Source of the DNA: Triatoma infestans
Taxonomy: Eukaryota; Arthropoda; Insecta; Hemiptera; Reduviidae
Direction: 5' to 3'
Assembly (NCBI GenBank): GCA_011037195.1
Contig: JAAEAF010000389.1
Coordinates: 1-64,000, forward strand
Length of the DNA: 64,000 nt
Position numbers and translations under genes: made by a program. The notes beneath the pieces are model-generated. The model ran no database searches, was not told the DNA's origin, and saw nothing but the letters and a program-made list of their open reading frames with translations. This document shows, one piece after another, positions 44,685 through 56,769 of the stretch (position 1 is the stretch's first letter; each line of letters begins with the position of its first letter).

Positions 44685-45272
44685 CTGCATGAAAATCCAT
44701 TAAACAAAAAAAACAAAAACAAAAAATCAAGAAGTTAGTTTTCAATAGAATGTAGAACAGTGAATATAACATACATCATTGAAATATATATGTATAAATA
44801 AATTAAAAAATATTCAATTTTTTAACTTTGACTCTCGTATGCTCTGATGTCTGCCAAGTAAAGTAACACACTGTTCAAAACAAACAAACAAACAATATTA
44901 ATAATAATTATGACCCAAGAAAAGAACTTTTTTCTTATGTCTCGATCAATCAATTGAATCACTGGGAAACGTCATGATGATCTGTTTTCCTTGTCTGTAG
45001 ATAAAACAAATTATTAATTTATAGTGAATTAATATTTCTACTTTTTACAGTCTTAAACTGGTTTATAAAATATACAAAATATCTCGAAAATAAGCTGAGT
45101 AAAAAAAAATTATACAAAATTAGAAGTATTCGAATTACTACCAAAATTAATAGGCGTTAAAAATAAAGAAAAAAATACACTGTTATCCACATTAAAATAA
45201 TTTATTGAAAACCTTTCTAAATATATGGAACCACAGATGACGAGAGTCAATAAAGGTACCATTATATCATAC

Positions 45273-45466
45273 TTAATAATGAAATCCAAATTCATCCATA
45301 TTTATTAGATGTCTAAGTTGATGAACTTTGAGATGACTTCTTTGTTTGATTCTTTTATTACATTGTTGACAATCAAATTATCTTTGAACACCACAATCAT
45401 TTTTAAGGTGATACGTAAGGTTCCTCTTTTATTTGTAGATCCTGTGACATTTTGTACAATTGAATC
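45273..45466 (-). pseudogene. Full-length but dead copy of the 44014 lola exon
   Basis: Same length (194 nt), same acceptor TTTTTGCAG, same phase, same terminal stop (45273-45275) and even the downstream AATAAA as its parent. It has two nonsense changes: Tyr codon TAC to TAA at 45429-45431 in the middle of finger 1, and Gln CAA to TAA at 45378-45380 between the fingers. A Phe to Ile change in finger 2 further weakens it. If spliced in, it would yield a truncated protein. Confidence 0.92.
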
Positions 45467-46361
45467 CTGCAAAAATGGAAATGATGATCAAAAAAACTCA
45501 GGTCAGTTTCTAATTTAATTAACTTCGACGTTTTGTTGTTTCAAACAAACCTTTAAAATCACTTAAAAGCGTTTGTGTAGATTACGTTTCTGATTAATTC
45601 AGTGCACATGCAAATTTGAAATTGGTTTTTACCATGAAGTAAAACTAGAATAAATTAATGAACGTCATAGACAAACGCCCAATGTTTGATGATTAAACTT
45701 TGATCGAATGATAAATTAAGTGATTCACAAAAAAGAAATTACGATAATGAATTGTGTGAGTTATTTGTGACCCATTCAGTATCATTTCTTTTTTTTTTTA
45801 AGCTATCATTTCTGAAATTCCCTGCAAAAATCATAAATAAAAGAGAAGCGGATAGTAATAGCGAGAAAAAAATATCAGAAAGAAAAGTAAAAAACACTAA
45901 CAAGTAATGGCCTTATTTCACATTATTTTTATTAAAACAAAAACAAAAAATTAGAAGAAAAGAAAATTTTGAAAACAATATTAAACAAATTGTATGTTAT
46001 TCCTAATATCAGGAATAGATTCAAAATACCAATTACATATAATGTTTTGTATATATTTAAATTCCAGAAAGTGTGAAGGAATGTGTAAATTACAAATTGG
46101 CCATAATTATTTTCTACCAATTTTATATTTAAACAAAAATGAAAAGTTGCAAGTTTATTTTCATTCGCACATTTAATACTCTATTTCAGTTGTACAATTA
46201 AGTTTTGAATTATTATATAATATTAAGATATTATATACAGACTATCAGCATCATTCAATTATTTCACCAGTATTGTAATCGCCAATTATAAAACAACAAA
46301 AATACCATTAAAAAATCTTACATTGATACCTACTAAAAAATACATCTAATTGACTAATGTA

Positions 46362-46543
46362 TTACTTCTTACCAAAATGTCTAAGATAATGCATTTTCAT
46401 ATGAATTTTCTGTTTAAATCGACGTTCGCACAACTGACATGAGAATTGGGGCTCCTTACCACATTCATATTTTGTATGACGATGCAAAGCTCGTTGGTAC
46501 TTGTAACTTCTACCACAATCTGCACAGGCAAAGTACTTCCCGT
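46362..46543 (-). CDS. lola: lola alternative 3' exon, C2HC + C2H2 fingers
   Basis: Acceptor GTAGTTTCAG, then AC (joint Asp), GKYFA, finger 1 CADCGRSYKYQRALHRHTKYEC, finger 2 CQLCERRFKQKIHMKMHYLRH, and only four residues (FGKK) before stop TAA at 46362-46364. No ATG needs to start here. This is one of the shortest exons of the array (182 nt). I see no poly(A) hexamer close to the stop. Confidence 0.88.
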
Positions 46544-47615
46544 CTGAAACTACGAAAAATTAAAAAAAAAAAGAAGTGTTAAAAACACCTTTAAATTCGT
46601 TATTATACATTTATTTACATATTTCCTTAGTTTAGCTCTTTAATTCGCCTTGTAATCTAAATTACAACATGAAATAAATATACAAAACTTATTTATGTTT
46701 TTTATTACGGAGTTATTACAAACCTGTGTATCATACGGGAGCGAGAGAATAGAGAAAAAAAAACGGGCGACCGCAAAGTGTGGGATATAATCACTAAAAA
46801 TGCTACGTCAAGTAATGAAATAAATAATTATAATTGTTGTGAGATTCTCTTAGGAGTTACAAATGTACCTTTTTCAGACAAATTAAATGCCTCACCAGAC
46901 AGTATTCTGTCGGTGCCCGAACTACGGCATTTTACAAATTGCTCAGTTCTGAAAATTCTTCCGCAACTTGGTTCTTTGTAAACTCGACAACAAACTCAAT
47001 AATTCCATTTATAATTTAAAATACTCTTAACTCAAATGACTCCGATATTACTGCGGATATATCTCAATTTAGCAGTTACTTAACTTTTAGGTGGAAACAG
47101 CTGCAAAGAACATACTCTCGCTGATTATTAAGCAGATGAACCTCATATCAGGATTAAATCGCTTATATAACAATATTTCTTGGTCCCAGATTTTCTCGTT
47201 GCGTAACGACTAATTTTTACTTCCATTTTCGAAAACATCAAAAGACAAAGATTCTAGGGCACTTGACCACCTCAACAAAATCTACATCACATACTTCATC
47301 CCATATACCAATTACAGAATTTCAGAAATAGGGAAATATCTTTCTAAAGTACGATTACATCTTACTATAGAAAATAATCATTTAAAAATGTTTAGCAATT
47401 AAGTTAATGAAAACTAGTGATGAAGTAATGGATAAAGTTAAATAAACACAATCTATTTTTTATCAGTCTATGGAAAGTCCTGAACCATGAAATTTCAAAA
47501 AAATCATAATAGAAAAAAAGAAAACTATGATTTCAGTGTCTTGGATTTTAAAAAAAGCTAAGGTTCCCAACGCAGATTGACAAAGTATAGAATCACATAA
47601 AATGCACTAATAAGG

Positions 47616-47785
47616 TCAGTGTGTGAATATATGCCTAGTAAGTGTCTCTCTTCTGGTAAATCTCTTTGGGCAAATGTTACAAGCAAATTTAGGTAAATTT
47701 CCACATTCATAATTCACATGACGTTTAAGGTGCCAACTGTATTTGTAACTTCGTCCGCACTTCTTGCAAAAATGCTTCTTGAATT
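47616..47785 (-). CDS. lola: lola alternative 3' exon, C2HC + C2H2 fingers (shortest)
   Basis: Acceptor TTTGTTTTAG (TAG rather than CAG), then AA (joint Glu), FKKHF, finger 1 CKKCGRSYKYSWHLKRHVNYEC, finger 2 CNICPKRFTRRETLTRHIFTH, and stop TGA immediately after the last zinc-binding His. With 170 nt it has no tail at all. The ATG-starting ORF extends into the intron and does not mark a real start. Confidence 0.88.
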
Positions 47786-49049
47786 CTAAAACAAAATGGC
47801 ACTGTGTCAATATCGTTTTATAAATAACAATAGATTTAATTCTATAATTAAGTTTTGTTTAACTGATACATCACAAATAAACTGATAAGAAAAGAAATGG
47901 ACAACAAAGTTTCACTTAAGCAAGAAACTTTAACTCAATTTAGGAAAAAAAGTTTTTATGGGAATGGTATTTCAGAAGAATCAGTTACATTAAATCTACA
48001 GCAGAAAACGGAATACTTCTTGAGTTCAATTAATGACTTAAAACAGAAATAGGAAATTTATCTATTTAAAAAAGAAATCTATTGTTATTTAATACTAACC
48101 ACTTTGTTATTTAAACCATTCTTACTTCTTATTAATCTTTAACAATAAAAACTTTAAATTCTCGCTTAATAAGCGTACATATTTTTATCCTCGTTATTCA
48201 CTAAAACCAAACAAATAGAAGATCTTGACAAGTTCGTTTAAAATAAAAAACAAACTTTTATCATTTAAACCTTTTATTGATTATAAAAAATAAGTATATA
48301 CAATTTAAATCAACTTCTTTAATTTCTTCTCTGTTTTCTAAAAAACAAAAGAAAATAAAATAGAGATTTTATTCTGTGAAGTAAATGAAGAAAAAAATCA
48401 AAGAACTTAAATTAACCCTTGTGAGCAGGATTAGTTATGAGAGTAAAAATTAGGAATAATCATCTTTTTGTAAATTAAAATGTTTTTTTGATATATGCCA
48501 TTAGGCCACAGAAATTATTTCAATAATCAAAAATACATAGAATGATTTTTGTGCAAGCATAGGTAATAAAATATCTGTTTTCAGTTCTTGGAAGAAAACT
48601 GCATAATTCTACCATTAATTTTTCAAAAATAACGACCTAAATTACAACGTGAAAGTTGTGCGCCTGTTAGAGTAAATGAGAAAAGCTAATTCCAGTATTA
48701 TAATCTAATAAACTCAAGTTTATTCTTCTCTAAAAAGAGGTAGTTTTTCATTGTAACTATATTTGAAAAATTCTGAATTGAAACCCCAGGTTTCCACAGT
48801 TCTAACTGATATATTTTTGAATATGTGGATAGCTCACCCAATGCTGGATGTATTTTCTTCAAAGTTAGGAATTTTACTAATGTTTAGTCACTAAAACATT
48901 ATGAAATTGGTGGAATCGTAGAGAGATGCCTAACGTGAAACTTCCCCTGAAGAATGCCGCTGGAGCCGGGAAACAAAATTGAAAAATCGGACTTTTGGAT
49001 GGAAAAGTGACCGAAACCTTTGAGCCGTTTCCCTGGTGGTACTTAAAAT

Positions 49050-49246
49050 AGATTTTTGTTTCTTGCGATTTTTTGTTTTCATTAAGGTACACAAATTACA
49101 CACTACAATACTTTCTCACATCAGATCGTTCACAAAAACCTTTTTTTTTGGACTCAGTAAAACTTCATATATTTCCAATAAAAATTCAATTTCGAAAATG
49201 TAACATGAGCGTAATAATTTCTTTTGAAGCAGTAAGTGAAAGTAAA
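49050..49246 (+). repeat. Family A 3' end fragment in a lola intron
   Basis: TTTTTTTGGACTCAG, ATATTTCC..TAAAAATTCAATTTCG and a final AGTAAGTGAAAGTAAAAAA follow the order of the family A end module, antisense to lola. Confidence 0.5.
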
Positions 49247-49486
49247 AAACAGCTTTCACATCTTTTTACGAATGCATATAACTGCCACGCAGCTACTGCA
49301 CAACCAACCCTCGTGTACCTGAAATTTAGGTTCTCCTTTAGAATAGTGAATTCTGGACCCCCAAAAATAGCTTCGTTTTAAAATCGTATTCAGCATTTCT
49401 TAAGACATATAGGAATAATTAAAATTTCATATAAATAGGGATAATTAAATCCAATATCTCATATGACATGAAATATATATTTAAAC

Positions 49487-49713
49487 TTACACTAAATCTT
49501 TGTGAGTTAACCAATGCGCTTTAAGATTGCTTTTTACTTTAAAACGTTTCAAACATATGGTACATTCAAACTGTGGTTCTTTCTGACATTCCAGGCGCTG
49601 GTGAGCTCTTAAATTATGTTTATATTTGTAGGTTCTTCCACAAACTTCACAGGAAAATTCTGAAGATATTCGACTTGCATGACGTAGTTGTTCTTGTATA
49701 GCAAAAGTTGCAG
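49487..49713 (-). CDS. lola: lola alternative 3' exon, C2HC + C2H2 fingers
   Basis: Acceptor CACTGTTTGCAG, then CT (joint Ala), ATFAIQEQLRHASRISSEFS, finger 1 CEVCGRTYKYKHNLRAHQRLEC, finger 2 CTICLKRFKVKSNLKAHWLTH, KDLV and stop. The 20-residue linker before the fingers is longer than in most neighbours. A second AG four bases downstream (GCAGCTGCAA) would break the common phase, so I chose the first. Confidence 0.9.
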
Positions 49714-51207
49714 CTGCAAACAGTGTAAAAGAGTTCATAAATATCAAAGAGATTTCGTTCACTAAAGTATACACTATTATTAAAAGCAACAACAATTAAT
49801 GGTGATACAATATTAATAAATAAATAAACCCTTTTAATTGCAATATGTTCAATTTGTCTATTTGCTACATTTATTCAAAATTTTTACTTTCTTAAATAGT
49901 TGCACATAAGGAATTTTGAATTCCGTTCAAAAGTCTATAGAAGTAAGTCATTTCTGGTAAATATCTAACAATTTTAAATAGAGGCCAGTTATTTACCAGA
50001 AATGATTGCAATTATTTACATTTTTAAACGATTGGTATACAAATGTACTCAGCTTAAAAACAAAAAAGTCAACAAAAATAAAATATTTCAGCAATTAGTT
50101 GTTTAAATATTAATAGGATAGGAATAACTTAATATTGTTAAAGTTATGGCTTTTTAAAGTGGAACAAGAATAAAAATCTAAAAATGTTCTTTTAGCTGAG
50201 GCAGTTACATAAGATTTGCTATCCAGAATCTGTATGAAAATAAAATTACAAAATTAATAACACATAATTAAACTTTTTCGTTTTCGTACTTCACCTTAGT
50301 GTTGAATAAAGCAGAAGTGCAGGAATCTTTGTTCTGAACCATGCAACATATTCCAAAAAATAATTGCTAAAACTAATCCACTTTTGTATTAAAAATATCA
50401 ATTTTTTTTACAACATTAAAATAAAAAGAAAAAACTTTCAAATAAGACTGGAAATAACGAAACATAAATAGAAAAAAAGTTATAACAGACAAGTGGACGC
50501 TGATAACCTAAAAATTAAAAATAAATTAAAAAAAATCAGACATATATTTATAAAGATCATCATTTGCAATGATGTTGGTTTGTAATAATGTTCTTCAACA
50601 TCTCATTACTGACTGGCATTTTACTTCTGTATAACTGGGTCCAACATTTTGCAGAAACTTTAAGAGAATCAGTTTTATAGAATTAAAGATTACAAATATA
50701 TAGTTTCTTTGACAAAAAGCACTCTTCCTTAATGTGATATTATTATTATTATGCCAAAACACAATATATACTTATTTTTGGTTATTTCACACTAAGTAAT
50801 AATAAAATCTAATAACAAAATCTTGAAGTTATAGAGTTTCTGCAGATGGTTTAGAAAAATTTAATGTTTCAGTGATTTCATTATTTTCATTAGTTGGGAA
50901 AAATTTTTAAGAAAATATTTCAAATAATACAAAACATGAAATCTTTCTTTCTTCTTACATTTCAAAATTAAAATGTTAATTTGTTGCTATACATTGAAGA
51001 TAACAATTATAAGATCTCGATTTTTGTCCGCTTGCGGATCCAACCACCTGTAAAACAAAATTATTATCCCAAGTTAGCAATGTCAGAACAATAAGGTTCC
51101 GGCTAAAAATAAGCCTGCTGAAGGTGATTTAAAGTTGGACCAGAAATAGGAGAACAAAGAGAATTATAATTCGAGATCTGGTAAGGAAATGAAGGCTTTC
51201 TCTAGGA

Positions 51208-51355
51208 AGTTATTGTTCGAAGACCAGTACACGCTGATGGTATTCCTGCATATCTGGAAAGAGAATGCAGGATTTCAAGAGAGTTATTGTTTGTCGACCA
51301 AACTACCATGATATACCTGCATATTTTGTGAACTAGATTCAGTGGATACCTCTCA
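51208..51355. repeat. Two-unit imperfect tandem repeat, 74-bp period
   Basis: AGTTATTGTTCGAAGACCA...CCTGCATAT at 51208 recurs as AGTTATTGTTTGTCGACCA...CCTGCATAT at 51282. Confidence 0.6.
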
Positions 51356-51664
51356 AGGGTGCTAGTCAAATTCCACTAGTATAACTTTAGTGTAGTATTA
51401 AACAGCAGTTACACAAGATTTTAATAAATTTAAAATTTATTTTAAAAAAATATGATGTTTTCTTTGCAAGTTATTTATTTCTAAAAAATGACAACTTAAT
51501 TCTCTTCTTTCGATTTATGAAATACTAATGCTAATACATTTTATTTCTTGTCTGTTTCTGATCATAATGTCCAATATTCAAACCCAAATTACTTTACTAA
51601 AAAATTCCTATTAATAAGGCGCAATTTATAGGGAGAAAAAATCTATAAATAGCTCTTTACATCA

Positions 51665-51879
51665 TCAAAACTTTAATCGCACATTTTTTATTGATTCGGA
51701 ATGTACAAAATAGTGTGCTTTCAAATTGACTTTTTGTTTAAACTTTCTTCCACAAAACTTACATTCAAACTGGGGTTCAATACCACATTCATATTTGGTA
51801 TGACGATACAAGCCGCTATAGTAATGATAAGATTTTCCACAACGTCCACAATGGTAAGCCTTGTTGTTTGCAGCAGCCT
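51665..51879 (-). CDS. lola: lola alternative 3' exon, C2HC + C2H2 fingers
   Basis: Acceptor TATTTTTGCAG, then AG (joint Glu), AAANNKAYH, finger 1 CGRCGKSYHYYSGLYRHTKY-EC, finger 2 CKFCGRKFKQKVNLKAHYFVH, tail SESIKNVRLKF and stop TGA at 51665-51667. No in-frame ATG marks its start. The segment HTKYECG.EPQF is shared with the exon at 46362, suggesting common descent. The plus-strand ORF across it (51701-51949) is a shadow. Confidence 0.88.
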
Positions 51880-52562
51880 CTGCAAAAATAATGTATTAGA
51901 AATTGATTCATATAAAAAAAAAAGTCAGGCATCAAAAAGTACAATTTAAAATTATTAAGCGACTAATATTGTACTTGGTAAGGCCATGTGAAGAGTCTGA
52001 AAGAAGATAGATGGTCTAGAGAAAGGAAGAGGTATTATTAAGGTGGCTGCAAAGTAATGGATGAAACTGTCAGAAAAGATAACTTAGGAAAAGAGTACAG
52101 AAGTCATTGCCCAAAATTGGATCTCATTTTCCAAAAAATATACAATAAATGGATATTTGTAAACAAATATTTTTTGTCCCTTTTTGTAAGCAAAGAGAGC
52201 ATTCGTCCCTACACACGGTAACAGGATGATAAAGATTTTAAATCACAAGTAAGTTATAATTAGTACAACGTACTGAAGCGAACATAAAACTATTCAAATA
52301 CGCTATTACAAGGGGATAGATAACACTAAATTAAATCAACATTTCCAGAGTAACAACACTTAGGGATTTAAAAGCTGCCAAATTTGATAACACCTTTCTT
52401 ATTCTTGTAGCAATTGTAGTTTAGTTTTTTTTATGTTTAGACAGCACTTAGCAAAAGATTACCCCACAACTCTTTATGATCTGCCTGTCTACAAATCACT
52501 ACTGTAAATCAATTACTATGAAAGAGATCAAACAATAATGCTAACATATTACCTAATGAATG

Positions 52563-52812
52563 GCGGTTGGGTCCGCAGTACTGGAAACATCAGAGATTTT
52601 TTGTTTGTTCCATTTTGTAGCTCCGAGCGGTTAGAGTATTTGCCCATCTTCAGGATGTCTGCTAAACAATGGAAGATCATGGACTAGCTGAATGCAATAT
52701 ATGCTCATTTGCGGTCGCTATCTATGTCGATGAACGCTAGTCAACGATCTCATACTATTAACTTTGACATCCTAAAGATGAACTAACATCCAAATCCGGT
52801 CGATTACTATAA
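52563..52812. repeat. Palindromic repeat related to family B (B4)
   Basis: GTCCGCAGTACTGGAAACATCAG resembles the start of the 56.5-kb copy. Inverted pieces GCCCATCTTCAGGATGTC (52651) and GACATCCTAAAGATGAAC (52768) face each other. The right arm ends TCCGGTCGATTAC, matching the CCGGTCGATGACC of family B. The left arm, minus strand, has CATC-CTGAAGA; the right arm core is CTAAAGA. Confidence 0.6.
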
Positions 52813-53016
52813 AAAAGGTTGGTTTTCGCGGAAAAACTCTCTGAAAATATATTATCAATTAATGTTACTTAAAAAAAATGGAAACTATAAAAATAATTTT
52901 ACATTAAATTTTAGTTGATGGCCGTTAGGTTTCAAATGGTGATGGTGATGGTGCCTAGCTTATTGGCAAGGCAGTTTGCAGGGTAAAATAAACATAAAAT
53001 ATTTTTATGTGTTTTA

Positions 53017-53202
53017 TTTCATTCAAACGCGACGTTTCGGCAAACATTGTTTGCCATCTTCAGAGGCTCTCTTAAAATATGGGAAGATAGAAAATTATTG
53101 CAGCATTTTGGTTGTGTTAATACTTGTGAGAGGGTAACCAAAATGTTGCAATAATTTTCTACCTTCACATATTTTAAGAAAGCCTCTGGGTCGGGTTTGA
53201 AT
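53017..53202. repeat. Palindromic repeat family C (C1)
   Basis: Left arm from ATTCAAACGCGAC to GCATTTTGGTT returns inverted as AACCAAAATG to GTTTGAAT. The right arm lacks about 30 bp that in the left arm contain the hammerhead-like core. Confidence 0.75.
53028..53072 (-). ncRNA. Hammerhead-ribozyme-like motif C1
   Basis: Minus strand: CTGAAGA (53063 down to 53057; valid CUGANGA), one extra T, stem II GGCAAAC/GTTTGCC with a 3-base loop AAT, GAAA, then CGTC. A15.1-U16.1 and C-G can pair as a two-pair stem III, and cleavage would follow GUC. Stem I cannot be drawn convincingly from CCT and GCG. Confidence 0.45.
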
Positions 53203-54407
53203 TAAAAAAAACAACAAATATTTTGTTTTTTTACCCTTCAAACAGCCTGGCCGATAAGCAGACAATTACCATAATTTTACATTTAAAAAAAAATGAGTAA
53301 GAGGAGACTTAAATAATATCTGATACAAGAGAAAATAAAAATGGCTACCTTATAGATAACACAAATTTACATAGAGCGTTTAATAGTTCATTAAATTTAT
53401 TATTTTTATTGTAAATTTCTCTTTACATTTATTGCAACAATGTCAAAATATGTATTATAACTAAATAATGTATAATTTGGTTTTCACGATTATTGGTTAG
53501 GCTTATTTGTTCACAAAATTCACAGCCTAAATAAAAAATAAATAAATACAATAAAATAATTACACATGAATTATGTTTTGAAAACATGCTATGATATTAT
53601 ACCAAAATATAAAAATATATTTACAGAAATATTTACATTATCTCAGTGGTAAATAATATTTATCAAAAAACTATCCTAAGTGCTTTGGATTCATGTATTG
53701 TAGAAAACAAATAATAATAATTCCATAATTTAATAAAATAATTATTTTATTATTTATTTTAAGGATCTACTACAATAGCTTGCAATATTTACATCAATCG
53801 ATTATTTCTTTAATTTATCCATTCAATTTTTTTTTTTATTATTATTCTTTATTTTATATACTTAGTATTTGCACAAAAAAAAAAAAAGAAAAAGAAAAAA
53901 GGAATTAAATGAAATAATGACTATGTCTAAATTACTGTTTCTGATTCATTTCACTAATTTTTTTTTTTTTATGCTCTTGAAGAAATCAAATTATGAATAA
54001 CCTTTCCAAAATTTGAAATTACATTTTTTAGATGTCTGATTTATTAATTTCAATAAAGAATTACATTTTTAATTTGAAATTATTTTTACCTTATGCAATA
54101 AATATCTGATTTAAAAGTGAAATATAAGTGTTTACCATAGCAGATTTAAAATGGAGTTTGGTCACTTTTAAAAAGACTAGTACTTTTTTCCGTTTAATAA
54201 TGTGTATAACATAAATTAATTTATTTTTCTAAATTTTTTGAAGAAAGTCTGTTCAAATGGTGGACAACGGCTTCAAATCTGTTACCTTACGTTACCCCAC
54301 GTTAACAAAATAATCATTCGGTTTTAATAACTACTGTTACAAATTGTACAGACCAAATTTTCTTACAATTTTAATAAATTCTTTAAATAAATCTCGATAA
54401 ACAGTTC

Positions 54408-54835
54408 TTAAGTTTTCTTATTTTCTTCTTGGGCAGTATGAAAAATGTTTTCTTTTTTTTTAACCGCAGGCTCTTTATGGATATTAACCATATGCCTGCC
54501 TAAATTTCTAGAATGATAAAATCTTTTATGACATTTTGCGCATTCAAAAAGTGGTTCGTTTGAACATTCCCTGAAATGAGCGCGTAAATGAAACTGATGT
54601 TTATAAGATCTTCCGCAGGTATGGCATTCATACCTTTCAGAGACTGGATCGTAAGCGTTATCATTTAGTATTTTAGCTGAATGCACGGAATTAATGGATT
54701 TTGTTGTTTTTGGTGCTGAAGATTCTTCATTATCCTTAATACTATCCATTACTATTTCTACGAGAGGACTGATACTATGGTTGTACTCCAAACCGTTGTT
54801 ATCCTTATCCGCTGGGACGCGGTATAATCTGAATC
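54408..54835 (-). CDS. lola: lola alternative 3' exon (most proximal in window), long linker + two fingers
   Basis: Acceptor TTTGTATGCAG, then GA (joint Gly), FRLYRVPADKD and an acidic, serine-rich linker of about 70 residues, then finger 1 CHTCGRSYKHQFHLRAHFREC (HX3C, one residue shorter than its neighbours), finger 2 CAKCHKRFYHSRNLGRHMVNIH and a 25-residue lysine/glutamate-rich tail. At 428 nt it is about twice the size of the other exons. It is the first finger exon met by the polymerase in this window. No further finger exon is seen upstream as far as 64,000. Confidence 0.88.
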
Positions 54836-56269
54836 CTGCATACAAATACCCAAGAAAATAAAAAAAATATAATGTAATTGTACTTTTATAATAAATGCTT
54901 TAGAACATGCATGAAGAAAATAAAGATTAAGGAATGAAATATAAAGTGAGACAGAGTATGTATACTTTTACTTCAATAAAAAACAATTACAATATATTTG
55001 TTACACAGGTGCAAAATAATTTAATAATATTCATTTGATATACACTATTAATCCGTCAAATAATTTTGATAACATCCTTATCATGACGCAATACCGCATT
55101 CTATAAAGTCCTAAATTTAATATATTAATTTCAGTTAAAGAAAAATTATTATAACTGAGAAATAATTAATTCAAAAAATATTATGGCATGTAAAACATTT
55201 ATGAGAAGCAATAAAAGTTTTTCATATTGTAAATCTATTAGCTAATATGGACTAAGTCTTATCACACATTACTTTGAATAGTTTCAAAAAATCTCAACTT
55301 ACATGTTTTATTAGGAAAAGAAGCTGAAAGAACCAAAAAGAGCAATTCAGTTCCCCCAAGATACTCATATTTATTTGATAACGCTTCCTCACTTTGTAAT
55401 TCAAAAAAACTTATTTAATCCAGTTCAAATGCTTAAAGAGAGTTCATGTAATCCTTTAATTCATTAACTGTATAATCACACGGCGATATTGCTCCAAATT
55501 TATCGTGTAGCGTATAATATTTAATCCAAGTAAGTCACACCAAGCTTTATGATGAGGAAAAATGACCATTGAAAAAAAAGAAGTTCTACTAATGTCAGAG
55601 ATAACTTAAATAATATACAGAAAATTCCTGACAAGTAATAATCTGAATTACTAAAAAATTAAAAAGTTCACCAAGATTAAGTTAAATAAAATAGAAGATG
55701 ATGAAAAATTATATGCAAATATTATGAAATTAATATTTGGTTATGGTTTCCGATAAGAGTAAAATGCGTTTAAGAATGCAATTCAGTTGAGTTAGAATTG
55801 ATACATTCTCTTGATTTTGTAATTGATACTTATGTCGATTTTTTGGCAATTTCTGTAAGAAATAAAAGAAATATTAAGTATTCACTTAGAAAAAGCCATA
55901 TTTGGATAATATGAGTCTTACAAGTGGAGTTTAAAAATTCTAATGAAGTTTCCAGAAACTTGAAGTTTTCCATTCTTTTATTCAACTCCACCTGTGAATG
56001 AAAGATTACCAAGTTATTTTGAATTAAATGATGAATTGAAATTAATAAAAAGATATTAACTTACCTTAATTGTTTATAACTATGAATTAATACCTAATAT
56101 TTTTATAAGCGCCTTGAACTCCACATCGTATTAGAGCAGACTCGAGCCAATCCTGTTAAATACCAAGTTCCATTACATAAAACCCTTATAAATAACATTA
56201 ATATTTTTATAGAAACAAGATACATTTTTATTTTTATGTTATGAAATATAACTCAAAATTAAATAAAAA
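54836..56269. other. lola intron or flank; nothing recognised
   Basis: AT-rich DNA without coding signal or recognisable repeat. Confidence 0.4.
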
Positions 56270-56480
56270 TCTGGTGTGAAACACTCACACTTTCACTCAC
56301 GACTTTCTCTTACTGCTGTTTACAAAATTTTAGGCAAATTTAATGCAATTCATCGGTGATTTTATGGAGAAAATCGCGGAAACTGACAAACTGTTCAGTA
56401 AAAATGAACTTCTGGTTTACTAATTTTCTTGAAACTCGGAATTCTGGCAATCTATTCATTTCTAATTAATTTGTTTAGAT
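56270..56480 (+). repeat. Family A 5' fragment A5, joined to a family B arm
   Basis: TCTGGTGTGAAACACTCACAC through TCTAATTAATTTGTTTAGATG is family A, after which the sequence switches to family B. Confidence 0.75.
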
Positions 56481-56532
56481 GTCAGTACTGGAAACATCGA
56501 GATTTTTGTCACTCAATCAAGTGAAATAGCAG

Positions 56533-56710
56533 TTGTGGTTGTGTCCGCAGAGTTGGAAAGTATCAGAGATATTTTCTGCAATAGCCTATTTCTTTTTGTG
56601 GTCATTGACCGGTTTCGGGCGTTCGCCCATCATGAAGATGTTTTGTCAAAATAGTGTGATAAAAAAGGCTTGCACAGAGCAAATTTAGTTTATACACTGA
56701 GTTTCTGGAA
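56533..56710 (-). repeat. Family B arm B3 with hammerhead-like motif
   Basis: TATCAGAGATATTTTCTGCAATAGCC to GCACAGAGCAAATTTAG matches the left arm of B1. On the minus strand (56640 to 56600): CATC, TTCATGA (CUGANGA with C3 and G5 changed), one extra T, stem II GGGCG/CGCCC, a perfect GAAA, CCGGTC, then AATGACC. This copy keeps exactly the core half that the B1 copies have lost. Confidence 0.6.
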
Positions 56711-56769
56711 AAATATTTCAAATAAAAGTAACAGGCATTTATATCCACAGATGCTGTAGGAAGGTTAAA

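Larger units (their letters stand above)
44615..45757 (-). repeat. Tandem duplication, unit 2 (decaying)
   Basis: Second unit, directly abutting unit 1 at GAATT|CATGATGTCTCC. It carries the two dead exon copies, while the intron between them remains highly similar to unit 1. The right edge is near GATAATGAATTGTGTG at about 45757. Confidence 0.88.

Noticed and set aside
45309..45518. Plus-strand ORF nearly identical to that at 44050-44253
   Set aside because: Both are antisense shadows of the duplicated lola exon; the similarity is explained by the tandem duplication.
51980..52110. Possible LINE C-terminal tail (short segments like VKRLKEDRW)
   Set aside because: Too short and broken to tell from chance.
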